A stretch of 64,000 nucleotides of DNA from Denitrobacterium detoxificans. Lineage in GTDB: Bacteria; Actinomycetota; Coriobacteriia; Coriobacteriales; Eggerthellaceae. The notes beneath the pieces were generated by a model. The model was not told the DNA's origin. It did not search any database and was given only the letters and a program-made list of their open reading frames with translations. Below are positions 43,181-51,968 of this stretch, one piece after another. The stretch is taken from positions 728,001 to 792,000 of the forward strand of contig NZ_CP011402.1 in NCBI RefSeq assembly GCF_001643775.1, in the 5' to 3' direction. The first letter of the stretch is position 1, and the number at the start of each line of letters is the position of its first letter. Both the position numbers and the translations under genes were made by a program.

Positions 43181-44581
43181 ATGGAAATCCGCAAAGTCCG
43201 CTTCATCGAGCCAGGTGCGCCGCCGTATCGTCGGTCGCTCTTGAACCTGTTTGTCTACGATCGCTATATCCGCAACCCGTCAACGGGCCTTATGACGTTG
43301 GCCACCATCGTGCAACGTCAGGTACCCGATACGCTCATGTATAGCGAGTCGATTTCGAAGGTTCGGTGGGACGACTGCTACGACGCGGATGTCGTCTTCA
43401 TTGGCGCTTTTACTTTTGCGGCTCCGCGCGGATACGCCATTGCCGACAAGATTCGCCGTCACTCCAAGGCCGTCGTGGTCATAGGTGGGTTGCATGCCAC
43501 GGCATGCCCCGAGGAAGCGGCAAAGCATGCCGATTACGTGTTGCTGGGAGAAGGCGACGAAACGATCCTGTCGTTCCTGGATGCCCTGCGGGCGGACCAG
43601 GTACCCTCCTTCGATGGCATTGCGCGCTTCGACGAGGACGGCGTGCTGCACGATGCCGGCATGCCCAAGCCGCCGCACGACATCGACACCATTCCCAATC
43701 GCCATCTGGTGTGGAACTACCACAAGATGGCTGGTCACAATACGTTGTGGGGCCAGGTGCATGCGTCGCGCGGATGCCCGTACAACTGCGATTACTGCGC
43801 GCTTGTTCGCCTGTATGGCCGCAGGGTGCGCACGCGCAGCCCGCAGAACGTGGTGGAAGATATTAGGCAGTGCATCGCCTTTCACGACGAGGGGCGCCAT
43901 CGCATTGCCACCATGCTCTGGCTTACCGACGACAACTTCTTCGCCGATAGGGAATGGGCCCTTTCGGTGCTCGATGCCATCATCGAGAGTGACATCGATT
44001 ACCGCTTCACCATTCAGGCGCGCTACGAGGTGGGCCTAGATGACGAGATGCTCGAGCGCTTGGCCAAGGCGGGCTTCGTGGAGCTGTCGCTGGGCATTGA
44101 GTTCATCGACGACGATTCCTTCCAGGAGTTCCACAAGCGCAGCACCACCAGCGAAATCGAGCGGGCCATCGCGAACATCCACGCGCACGGCATCCGCGCG
44201 CGTGGCCTGTTCATTTTCGGCGCGCCGGGCGACCGTCCGGGCGTGGGGAAGGCGGTGGCCAACTTCGCCATCGAAAACGGCATCCAGGGCATGCTGCTCC
44301 AGTCGATGTACTTCATTCCCGGCACGCCGGTCTACGATCGCTTCAAGGGCGACTTGCTGCACACGAACTGGGAGAAATGCGTGGGCAACGTGGTTCATCG
44401 GCCGCGCGACATCACGCCTCGCCAGCTGCAGCGCGAGATGATCATCTGCAGCAAGACGTACTATTCGTGGCGTCGCCTGTTCCATTCGCTCGCTCATCTG
44501 CCAGAAGAACTCGCCCGCGAACAGCACGCGACCGTGGCATCGATCGCGTGCTGTTCGCGGGCGAGTTCTTCTGGCAGATGA
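43181..44581 (+). CDS. B12-binding radical SAM protein
   Basis: A 466-residue protein of the BchE-like class: N-terminal cobalamin-binding fold (about 35-140; VVFIGAFTFAAP, VVVIGGLHATACPEEA) and a radical SAM barrel with CX3CX2C at Cys199, 203 and 206. Function unknown; possibly a methylation or ring modification. The last 30 residues (from about 436) lie in a 45-bp perfect inverted repeat and end in low-quality sequence (SIACCSRASSSGR). In another frame the right arm reads DRVLFAGEFFWQMSERSRY and goes on to a stop at 44631, which looks like a natural C-terminus. The gene's end is probably rearranged. Confidence 0.83.
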   Translation: MEIRKVRFIEPGAPPYRRSLLNLFVYDRYIRNPSTGLMTLATIVQRQVPDTLMYSESISKVRWDDCYDADVVFIGAFTFAAPRGYAIADKIRRHSKAVVVIGGLHATACPEEAAKHADYVLLGEGDETILSFLDALRADQVPSFDGIARFDEDGVLHDAGMPKPPHDIDTIPNRHLVWNYHKMAGHNTLWGQVHASRGCPYNCDYCALVRLYGRRVRTRSPQNVVEDIRQCIAFHDEGRHRIATMLWLTDDNFFADREWALSVLDAIIESDIDYRFTIQARYEVGLDDEMLERLAKAGFVELSLGIEFIDDDSFQEFHKRSTTSEIERAIANIHAHGIRARGLFIFGAPGDRPGVGKAVANFAIENGIQGMLLQSMYFIPGTPVYDRFKGDLLHTNWEKCVGNVVHRPRDITPRQLQREMIICSKTYYSWRRLFHSLAHLPEELAREQHATVASIACCSRASSSGR

Positions 44582-44588
44582 GCGAGCG
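44487..44588. repeat. 45-bp perfect inverted repeat with a 12-bp spacer
   Basis: Positions 44487-44531 are the exact reverse complement of 44544-44588. The spacer is 44532-44543. The repeat covers the end of the radical SAM gene. It is far longer than a terminator stem and has no T tract. It may come from template switching in replication, or be an assembly artefact. Confidence 0.95.
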
Positions 44589-44616
44589 TTCGCGCTACCG
44601 TCGCGAGCTGCGTAAT

Positions 44617-46125
44617 CTACCTGACGCGTAAGCTAGCCTTTTCGATTGGGTGTTGTTGTTCGTTGGCGTTGTCGCGGATGAGCGAAATGAGCGCGTCTTG
44701 CGAATCGATGGCAAGCTTCGCGTAGATATGCTTGGTATGCGTTTTGGCCGTGCTGGGCGAAATGAAAAGCATCTTGGCTATATAGGGGCGACTGTACCCC
44801 TTTGCCAGATATTCGAGCACTTCGAGTTCGCGGGGAGTGAGCCCGTACTTCTCGGCGAGCGTCGCGATGGAAAGCGTGTTCTCCTTCAGGCTCTTTGAAT
44901 CGACCGCATTGGCTCCGCCGGATGGCATGGGATGGTAGCGAACGATGTGGCGCGCGATTGCCACGGTTGCTACGGCAACGATGATTCCCAGGTTGAACAA
45001 TTCGATGATGGCGAGCGTATCGCCGGAAAACAGCGGCCCTTGCATTTCCCCGGCGAAGGAAGTGACGACCCATGCCGTAAGGTAGAAGGGGATGATCTGG
45101 AAAGAGTATTCGATCAAAGCGAACGACGTAGGGGCCGTCTTCGTCATCTTTCGGTACGAAGAGAGCTGGAACATGTTCTGGGCGATCCAGACGACTTCGG
45201 TCATTACTACGAACACGCGCGTCATCGAGGCGACGTCCTGGGAGTAGAAGCATATTGCCGCAAGGATGGAAACGAGGAGGGGCATCGATATGATTGAATA
45301 CGATGATGCCCTTCCATCGAAGAAGAACCAAGATCCGATGAGGCCTATTGCAAGCGTTGCAATGCAGAGGGCGGCGATGGGCATTTCGAAGAGGGTTATG
45401 GGTTGGGCAAGCGACGATAGCCCCACGACCGATCCCAGGAAGAGGCCGTATAGCATGCGCGAACCGAAAAAGAGCAAGCGCGTGCGCCTTACCGCGTCTG
45501 TTGACGTGCGCGAAATGGCGTCAGACTCACGTACGTTGTCGTAAGAGTGGCTCGAATCGTCGTTGGAAGATACGGATGTTTCCACGACGATGTTCAAAAT
45601 GCAGGATGCGAGCCCAATCGCAATGGTGAGGATGAGGGCGCATGGACCGTCAAGGCAGAACGACATCATGAAGATGAGCATGGACAAGGCGATTGACGCA
45701 GCGGCAATCTTGGATGACTCCGAATCGTCGCTGAGCGATATATGCGTGTTCCACTGGAAGTTAATGGCAAGCGTGGTGATTCGTCCGATTGTCGCGTAAG
45801 CCAAGAGCAGTCCGCTTGGGGGTATCGTGCCAGATGCCTCGTTTTGCCAGAAGAGCAAAACGAGTCCGCCCCATATCAGCATGAGGCAAAGCGTTGCTAT
45901 CGATATGCCCGTTCGGACGGTCTGATCATTCATTGGCTTAACAAGCAGCGTCATGAGCAATGCTATGATGGCGCATATGGCAAATGAAGTAGAGTCGATG
46001 TATGACACTCCGGTTATGGAGCTGATTCGATCGGACAGCGAAAGCATGAGAACGCTCAACGCGCATGCTTTGCCAGTGGTGATTAGGATGATGCGCATCG
46101 AATTGCGCATGACAGTGGTGCTCAT
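44617..46125 (-). CDS. Membrane-anchored LuxR-type regulator
   Basis: A 502-residue one-component regulator with about twelve membrane helices (1-400) and a C-terminal LuxR domain (YGLTPRELEVLEYLAKGYSR, AKMLFISPSTAKTHTKHIY). This layout is characteristic of Eggerthellaceae, where such genes stand next to exported reductases. It is divergent from the flavoprotein at 46319 with a palindrome between them. ATG 46125 has GGGAGGGAAC upstream. Confidence 0.87.
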   Translation of the reverse strand: MSTTVMRNSMRIILITTGKACALSVLMLSLSDRISSITGVSYIDSTSFAICAIIALLMTLLVKPMNDQTVRTGISIATLCLMLIWGGLVLLFWQNEASGTIPPSGLLLAYATIGRITTLAINFQWNTHISLSDDSESSKIAAASIALSMLIFMMSFCLDGPCALILTIAIGLASCILNIVVETSVSSNDDSSHSYDNVRESDAISRTSTDAVRRTRLLFFGSRMLYGLFLGSVVGLSSLAQPITLFEMPIAALCIATLAIGLIGSWFFFDGRASSYSIISMPLLVSILAAICFYSQDVASMTRVFVVMTEVVWIAQNMFQLSSYRKMTKTAPTSFALIEYSFQIIPFYLTAWVVTSFAGEMQGPLFSGDTLAIIELFNLGIIVAVATVAIARHIVRYHPMPSGGANAVDSKSLKENTLSIATLAEKYGLTPRELEVLEYLAKGYSRPYIAKMLFISPSTAKTHTKHIYAKLAIDSQDALISLIRDNANEQQHPIEKASLRVR

Positions 46126-46194
46126 GTAACGTTCCCTCCCCTTGGTTAGTTTAGCGAGGGTCGACGCTTCCTTCAAACGATCCTACCTGGGAAA

Positions 46195-46232
46195 AGGGCA
46201 AAATACCACCTAAGGTGGTAGCGCATTTGCCC
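46195..46232. promoter_or_regulatory. Nested palindromic operator between LuxR and flavoprotein genes
   Basis: TACCACCT-A-AGGTGGTA (46204-46220) is a perfect palindrome with one central base. It lies inside an outer repeat GGGCAAA (46195-46201)/TTTGCCC (46226-46232). It is the likely binding site of the divergent LuxR regulator. Confidence 0.65.
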
Positions 46233-46318
46233 CCTGGGGAGTGAATACTTATGCCCATGGCGCTCCTAGAGTTTCACTTGGCCAAAAGGTCAAATGGATT
46301 TTAGGAAGGGATACAAGA

Positions 46319-48013
46319 ATGCTTGAAAATGTTTCACGCAGGAGCTTTCTGACTGGCGCGGGAATGCTTGCGGCGGGTAGCGCGGCAGCGGGTCTCATGG
46401 GCTGCTCTTCGACCGCTCACGGAGCCAAGAAGTCTTCGGATGCGCAGGACGATTCTGCCGATGCCGCCACGACGGCGGAACAGCCTTGGCAGAAGGCGCC
46501 TTCGCCCATCAGCCCGGATCAGGTTTCCGAGGAAATCGATTGCGAGGTTCTGATTCTGGGCCTTGGTTCGACTGGCGTTCCTGCCACGGTGTACGCTGCG
46601 GCATCCGGCGCGGATGTTGTCGCCCTTACGGCTACTGGCACGCCCGAAGGCGAGGGTGCGTATATTGGTGCTTACAATTCTCCTCTCAACGAGAAGTATG
46701 GCATTGAGTATGATGCTGCCGCTCTTCGCGCCTCCTATGCATATTGGGGTCAGGGTTCCAACAACGGCGATGTGACTGGCACCATTTGGGATCGCTCGGG
46801 CAAGGCCGTGCATTGGTTTGCCGAGTATTGCAAGGATGTTTGGCCTTACGAGTGCGGCCCCGATAACGAAATCGACGAGGGCATTCATAAGCGCACGACC
46901 GCTACGCATATGGTCTACGTGTTCCCCGATCCGAACGAAACGCAGGAACAGTATCGCGTGTACAGGGGGTTCCCCAAGTTCCTGAAGGCCGCTGTGGACA
47001 AGGCCGAGAGCAAGGGTGCTCGCGTTTACTATTCCACCCCTGCCCAGCAGCTCATTCGCGAAAATGACAACACCGGTCGCGTGACGGGTGCATATGGCCT
47101 GAAGGAAGACGGTAGCTACATCAAGGTGAACGCCTCCAAGGGCGTCTTGCTTGCTACGGGCGACTTCCATCAGAACGATGCGATGCTTCAGGATTGGCTT
47201 CCCTGCATGACGGGCGATCTGACTTCGCGCAATCCCTACGGCGCCGCTCAGGGCGATGGCCAGAAGATGGCTTGGTGGATTGGCGCTGGCAAGGACACGG
47301 GCCCGTTCGACATTGGTCTGTGCTGGCCCCATGACTTCGAGTTCGTTGAGAACTCTCCTTCTCGTTGGGGCACGAAGCCGTGGCTTCGCGTAAACATTGC
47401 CGGCGAACGCTACACGAACGAGACGCTGGCTACGCATGAGTGGTATTCCACCAGTCCCATGTGCCTCGCCGATGTGAAGCAGCCGGGTCATACGGGTTAT
47501 CAGATTTGCGACAGCAAGTTCGGTCAGATTCTCGATGGCGATGAGAGCGAAATCGCAATTTTCAACGACTGTGTCTCTCGCGGCGTCATCTATTCCGCCA
47601 ATACGCTCGAAGAGCTGGCTGACAAGGTTGGCTTCACGAATAAGAAGCGCTTCCTCGAAACCGTTGCTCGCTACAACGAGGTGTGCGCTGGTGGGAGCGA
47701 TATCGACTTCGGCATCCCCGCGGAGTTCCTTTCGAAGACCTCGGTCACGGAACCCCCGTTCTACTGCATGCATCGCGAGGTTCTCAAGCAGTGGACCGAC
47801 GGTGGCGTAAATACCAATCGCTATGGCCAGGTGCTCGACGATGATCGTGAGCCCATCGAGGGCCTGTATGCGGCTGGCAACATCCGTTCGGGCCTTTGCA
47901 GCACGCATTACCTGTGGAAGTCGTTCGGCAGCAATAAGCTCAATGCCGTTACCGGTGGCATGCTGTGCGTGAAGCACATGCTTGGCACGTGGGACGAAGA
48001 CTTCGAAATCTAG
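46319..48013 (+). CDS. Tat-exported FAD-dependent fumarate-reductase-like oxidoreductase
   Basis: A 564-residue relative of the enzyme at 16863. The Tat motif SRRSFLTG and a lipobox-like LMGC (Cys30) come first, then the FAD site EVLILGLGSTGVPATVYAA (about residue 73). The end has PIEGLYAAGNIRSGLC. The active site stretch reads WTDGGVNTNRYGQVL, without the His of fumarate or urocanate reductases, so the substrate differs. ATG 46319 has AGGAAGGG 9 bp upstream. Control by the divergent LuxR protein suggests induction by its substrate. Confidence 0.85.
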   Translation: MLENVSRRSFLTGAGMLAAGSAAAGLMGCSSTAHGAKKSSDAQDDSADAATTAEQPWQKAPSPISPDQVSEEIDCEVLILGLGSTGVPATVYAAASGADVVALTATGTPEGEGAYIGAYNSPLNEKYGIEYDAAALRASYAYWGQGSNNGDVTGTIWDRSGKAVHWFAEYCKDVWPYECGPDNEIDEGIHKRTTATHMVYVFPDPNETQEQYRVYRGFPKFLKAAVDKAESKGARVYYSTPAQQLIRENDNTGRVTGAYGLKEDGSYIKVNASKGVLLATGDFHQNDAMLQDWLPCMTGDLTSRNPYGAAQGDGQKMAWWIGAGKDTGPFDIGLCWPHDFEFVENSPSRWGTKPWLRVNIAGERYTNETLATHEWYSTSPMCLADVKQPGHTGYQICDSKFGQILDGDESEIAIFNDCVSRGVIYSANTLEELADKVGFTNKKRFLETVARYNEVCAGGSDIDFGIPAEFLSKTSVTEPPFYCMHREVLKQWTDGGVNTNRYGQVLDDDREPIEGLYAAGNIRSGLCSTHYLWKSFGSNKLNAVTGGMLCVKHMLGTWDEDFEI

Positions 48014-48038
48014 GACAATACCTTCCCTCCCTTTCAAT

Positions 48039-48075
48039 GAAGGCCCAGCTTCTCCCGCTGGGCCTTCGTGTTGTT
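48039..48075. terminator. Bidirectional terminator
   Basis: GAAGGCCCAGC pairs perfectly with GCTGGGCCTTC around a seven-base loop, with GTGTTGTT after it. The flanking genes converge. Confidence 0.8.
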
Positions 48076-48077
48076 GC

Positions 48078-48896
48078 CTATAGCTTCACCAGTCCGCACT
48101 TCGCGCCGTAGGCGTATATGGCGCAGGGGCCTTGCAAGGGGAAGTCGGCCGTTGCCTCTTGCTCGGGGTAGAGGCGCTTGATGCGCACCAGGTCGTCGCC
48201 CACGGCCGCAATGAACGATAGGTGGTCGTCCTTCGTCATGGGGTGGGGGATGGTTACATGCTGGCGGCCATCCATGGTCTCAACGCTGGCTTCGAGGGTG
48301 CCTTCATCCTGCTTGGCGGGAAGCGGGTCGAGCGGGTTGCCGCAGCAGCCTACGACCGCCTCTCCCATCGACCAGACGATGTTTCCGCAGTCGGGGCATG
48401 CGTAGAAGACGCTGCGTTTCGCGTTCGCCGATGCATTTTCGTTCGTGGTGTCCTTCCAGCGCTTCAGCGTGGGCATGACGGCACCCATGAACGAGACGGC
48501 CTCTTCCTGCGTGTAACCCGTGGCCTCCATGAGATAGGGAACGTTGCGTTCGATGAGGTCGTCGAGGCCAGGGCTCGTGAACTCTCCGTCTTTGTAGCAC
48601 CAGGCGCAGTAGTCACGGTTTTCCGATCCGTCGGCGTTCGTGCCGAAGGGCATGTTCGGAACGCTGAAGGGCGTGCCGCAGCATTGGCAGGCAGGTTCGT
48701 CGGGAAGGCCAAGCAAGTCTACGACGGGAATACCCAGTACGCTTGCAAGCAGCTTTCGCATGTCGATGCTCGGCTCGCTATCGCCGTTTTCCCAGCGGCT
48801 CACGGCCTGGCGGGTTACGTACACTTTCGCGGCGAGCTGCTCTTGCGTATATCCTGCTTCTTGGCGTGCGGCTTTCAGTGCTTCGCTCGGTGTCAT
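48078..48896 (-). CDS. XRE regulator fused to zinc ribbon and desulfoferrodoxin-like domains
   Basis: A 272-residue three-part protein. Residues 5-60: XRE helix-turn-helix (GYTQEQLAAKVYVTRQAVSR). Residues 68-125: zinc ribbon with Cys70, 73, 97 and 100 and FGTNADGSENRDYC, as in PF12674. Residues 165-190: desulforedoxin-like YACPDCGNIVW...CCGNPL. The end (210-272) resembles superoxide reductase centre II. His218 and His225 of HPMTKDDH are kept, but the usual C-N-x-H motif reads GAKCG, so the Cys and His ligands are lost or moved. It may sense oxygen or superoxide. ATG 48896 follows AAGGAG. Confidence 0.82.
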   Translation of the reverse strand: MTPSEALKAARQEAGYTQEQLAAKVYVTRQAVSRWENGDSEPSIDMRKLLASVLGIPVVDLLGLPDEPACQCCGTPFSVPNMPFGTNADGSENRDYCAWCYKDGEFTSPGLDDLIERNVPYLMEATGYTQEEAVSFMGAVMPTLKRWKDTTNENASANAKRSVFYACPDCGNIVWSMGEAVVGCCGNPLDPLPAKQDEGTLEASVETMDGRQHVTIPHPMTKDDHLSFIAAVGDDLVRIKRLYPEQEATADFPLQGPCAIYAYGAKCGLVKL

Positions 48897-48994
48897 GATG
48901 CTCTCCTTTCCCTGTGTTGCTTCAAGCATACGGGCGGGAGAGGGCGAAGTCACGCAATGAATGATTGCGTTCGCCTGCACGCCCTTTAACGGAA

Positions 48995-49027
48995 AACGCC
49001 TCCCGGCTCGTGCGAGCGGAAGGCGTT
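48995..49027 (-). terminator. Terminator of luxS
   Basis: AACGCCT and AGGCGTT close a hairpin with inner CGAGC/GCTCG-type pairing. On the minus strand it is followed by TTTTCCGTT. Confidence 0.65.
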
Positions 49028-49054
49028 CGTGTGGTGCGCTATGCGTGCGGCGTC

Positions 49055-49579
49055 CTACGAGTCGAAGAACTCCAGGCCGTTGTCGAGCGTGAGTCGTTCG
49101 GTCATGGGGTAGTCGAAGATGAGGCTCTTATCGGCGCCCTCCAGGTACTCCACGAATTTGGCGGCTTCCCACTTGGCCATGGGCAAATCGTGCATGAGGT
49201 AGTTGCCGCAGTTCTCGGGCTGGGCACCGGGCACCTCGCCTTCGAAGTCGCGCATGTACTTGAACGATTCAAGGATGATATCGAACATGTCGCGCGAGGA
49301 GGGGTGGCCCTTCACGATGATGTAGAAGCCGGTAAGGCAGCCCATGGGGCCCCAGTAGACCAGCTTGTCGTTCCATTCGGCGTGATTGCGCAGGTAGGTG
49401 GCAATCACGTGCTCCATGGTGTGCATGGCGGCAGGGGCAACGGCGGGTTCGGCGTTCGGCTTCTTCACGCGAATGTCGAACGTGGTGACCGTTTCGCTAC
49501 CCAGCGTATCCACGCGGCTTTCGAAAATGCCGGGGACGATGCGATTGTGGTCCACGGAAAAGCTCGGGATCAGATCCAT
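49055..49579 (-). CDS. luxS: S-ribosylhomocysteine lyase LuxS
   Basis: Cleaves S-ribosylhomocysteine to homocysteine and the AI-2 precursor DPD, thus recycling the methyl cycle. The 174-residue protein has the metal site HTMEH (residues 53-57), the catalytic Cys in GPMGCLTGFY (about 81), and a third metal ligand Cys in ENCGNYLMHDLP. ATG 49579 follows GAAGGAGGAC. Homocysteine formed could rejoin the methionine route whose metY-metA genes lie 20 kb away. Confidence 0.95.
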   Translation of the reverse strand: MDLIPSFSVDHNRIVPGIFESRVDTLGSETVTTFDIRVKKPNAEPAVAPAAMHTMEHVIATYLRNHAEWNDKLVYWGPMGCLTGFYIIVKGHPSSRDMFDIILESFKYMRDFEGEVPGAQPENCGNYLMHDLPMAKWEAAKFVEYLEGADKSLIFDYPMTERLTLDNGLEFFDS

Positions 49580-49715
49580 GCTTGTGTCCTCCTTCGAATT
49601 GAATCGTGTTCCTGTTGCATAGTAAGCCGTAAGTGGGCTGTTTGGAACGAGAAGTTACGAAATCGGCGGCAATTCCAAGTGTTTGGCTAGGAATTACCGC
49701 CGAGATAGCGTGTGC

Positions 49716-51959
49716 TTACATGTCGAACAGCGTCATGCGGTCGCCGTCGGAAATAACGATGCCCGGGGAAGGCAGCTTGGCGACGACGAAGTGCGAGGCG
49801 TCCGCTTCCGCTCCCAGGAATTCCGCGGGTTCGCCCACGGCGATGATCTCGCGACCGTTCTTGCAGGTGAAGGCAACCAAGCCCTGGGTGTTGTTGGTGG
49901 TCTTCGTCTTCAGCAGCGAGGTGTTGAACGTGATCATACGGTTGTCGTTGGAAAGCAGCGTGACGTCCTGATCTTCGGAGAGAATGATGGCGCCGATGAG
50001 CGGGCTGCCCACGTAGATGGCGTTCTTCAGCTTCTTGCGGTTCTGCTTGGTCTTGTAGCCAGCGAGCGCCACGCGTGCGGCGCGGCCATTGCGGAACAGG
50101 TAGAGCACATCGTTGCTGTAGTCGCCCGGGTCGAGCACGTGGATGATGTTCTCTCCGTCTTCCAGCTCTAGCTCGGTGGGCAGGAAGGTGCCCAGGTCGG
50201 CCGATTTCGTGTCGGAAAGGGTGCTGACCTTCAGCTTGTAGCACTGGCTCTTGTCGGTGAGCACCATGAGCTCGTTCTTGTTTGCCGACGGGAATTCCAG
50301 CCACACGGAGTCGCTGTCCTTGTACTTTAGGTCGGCGCCGGAACGAAGCACGCGGTCGGTGAGCTTCTTCAGGTATCCTTCCTTCGAAACCATGATGGTA
50401 ACGGGGTAGTCCTCGATTTCGGGCTCCAGGGAAACCTCGACGATTTCCTCGGCGGCCACGATGCCCGTCTTACGCGGCGTGACGTACTTCTTGTTGATGG
50501 CGGCCAGCTCGTCGTAGATGACCTTCTTGACGTTCTTGTCGCTGCTCAGGATCTCGTTCAGCTTGGCGATTTCCTCGTCGAGCGTTTCGATGTCCTTGGT
50601 GCGGTTCAGGATGTACTCGCGGTTGATGTTGCGCAGCCTAATGTTTGCCACGTATTCGGCCTGCACCTGGTCGATGTTGAAGCCCTTCATGAGGTTGGGC
50701 ACAACGTCAACTTCCAGCTCGGTGTGGCGGATGATGTCCACGGCCTTGTCGATGTCGAGCAAGATGGCTTCCAGGCCGTGCAGCAGGTGCAGCTTCTCGG
50801 TCTTCTTGTTCAGGTCGAACTGCACGCGGCGACGTGTTGACTGCACGCGCCAGGCAACCCATTCGGTAAGGATCTCACGCACGCCCATGACCTTGGGGTA
50901 GCCGTCTACCAGCACGTTAAAGTTGCAGCTGAAGGTATCCTGCAGCGTGGTCATCTGGAACAGCTTGCCCATCAGCTGCTCGGGGTCGGTGCCGCGCTTC
51001 ACGTCGATGGCAATACGTAGACCGGAAAGGTCGGTCTCGTCGCGGATGTCGGAAATCTCGCGCACTTTGCCTTCCTTGGAAAGCTTGATGATGCGGTCGA
51101 TGATGACGTCGGTCTTGGTGGTGTACGGAATCTCGTAGATTTCGATGATGCGCTCGTCGGGCAGGTAGCGCCAACGGGAACGCAGCTGGAAGCCACCCAG
51201 ACCCGTGTTGTACACGCGCTCCATTTCCTCGCGCTTGTAGATGAGCTCGCCGCCCGTGGAGAAGTCGGGGGCGGGCATGCTCTGGAACAGGTCGTAGTCG
51301 GGGTCCTTCAGGAAGTGCATGGTGGCATCGCAGACTTCGTTTAGGTTGAAGCCGCAGATGTCGCTTGCCATGGCAACGCCAATGCCCTTGTTTGCGGAAA
51401 CGAGCACGTTGGGGAATGCGGTGGGCAGCAGGCGCGGTTCTTGCATGGCGCCGTCGTAGCTGTCCACGAAGTCCACTGGGTCCTTGTCGATGTCCTTGAA
51501 GACCTCGGCGCAGATGGGGGAGAGCTTTGCCTCGGTATAACGCGAGGCCGCGTAGCTTAGGTCGCCCGAATAGTACTTGCCGAAGTTGCCCTTGGACTCC
51601 ACGAAGGGCGTGAGCAGAGCTTCGTTGCCCGAGGCCAGACGCACCATCGTCTCGTAGATGGCGGCGTCGCCGTGCGGGTTCAATTTCATGGTCTGGCCCA
51701 CGATGTTGGCGCTCTTCTGGCGGGCGCCATTCAGCAGGCCCATCTTGTACATGGTGTAGAGCAGCTTGCGGTGCGAGGGCTTGAAGCCGTCGATTTCGGG
51801 GAACGCACGAGACACGTTGGTGCTCATGGCGTACGGCATGTAGTTGACCTCGAGCGTTTGGGTGATGGGCTGTTCCAGCACCTCGGAATGCAGGCCGATG
51901 ACGTTCGGGTTGTCTACGTGCTTCTTTTTGGGAGTGGATTTCTTCTTGCTAACAGCCAT
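49716..51959 (-). CDS. Type II topoisomerase subunit A (ParC-like)
   Basis: A 747-residue DNA breakage-reunion subunit. Catalytic Tyr is in YAASRYTEAKLS (about residue 123), and the quinolone-region Ser/Asp context reads GDAAIYETM. It has a coiled C-gate part and a C-terminal beta-pinwheel with degenerate repeats. The GyrA-box (QRRGGKG) is not seen, which favours topoisomerase IV over gyrase. It starts 9 bp after the B-subunit gene, so both form an operon. A separate gyrase pair is expected elsewhere. Confidence 0.87.
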   Translation of the reverse strand: MAVSKKKSTPKKKHVDNPNVIGLHSEVLEQPITQTLEVNYMPYAMSTNVSRAFPEIDGFKPSHRKLLYTMYKMGLLNGARQKSANIVGQTMKLNPHGDAAIYETMVRLASGNEALLTPFVESKGNFGKYYSGDLSYAASRYTEAKLSPICAEVFKDIDKDPVDFVDSYDGAMQEPRLLPTAFPNVLVSANKGIGVAMASDICGFNLNEVCDATMHFLKDPDYDLFQSMPAPDFSTGGELIYKREEMERVYNTGLGGFQLRSRWRYLPDERIIEIYEIPYTTKTDVIIDRIIKLSKEGKVREISDIRDETDLSGLRIAIDVKRGTDPEQLMGKLFQMTTLQDTFSCNFNVLVDGYPKVMGVREILTEWVAWRVQSTRRRVQFDLNKKTEKLHLLHGLEAILLDIDKAVDIIRHTELEVDVVPNLMKGFNIDQVQAEYVANIRLRNINREYILNRTKDIETLDEEIAKLNEILSSDKNVKKVIYDELAAINKKYVTPRKTGIVAAEEIVEVSLEPEIEDYPVTIMVSKEGYLKKLTDRVLRSGADLKYKDSDSVWLEFPSANKNELMVLTDKSQCYKLKVSTLSDTKSADLGTFLPTELELEDGENIIHVLDPGDYSNDVLYLFRNGRAARVALAGYKTKQNRKKLKNAIYVGSPLIGAIILSEDQDVTLLSNDNRMITFNTSLLKTKTTNNTQGLVAFTCKNGREIIAVGEPAEFLGAEADASHFVVAKLPSPGIVISDGDRMTLFDM

Positions 51960-51968
51960 GACGCCTCC

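Noticed and set aside
44487-44588. Inverted repeat as a simple transcription terminator
   Set aside because: The stem of 45 bp is far longer than terminator stems, lies inside the coding frame and lacks a T tract.
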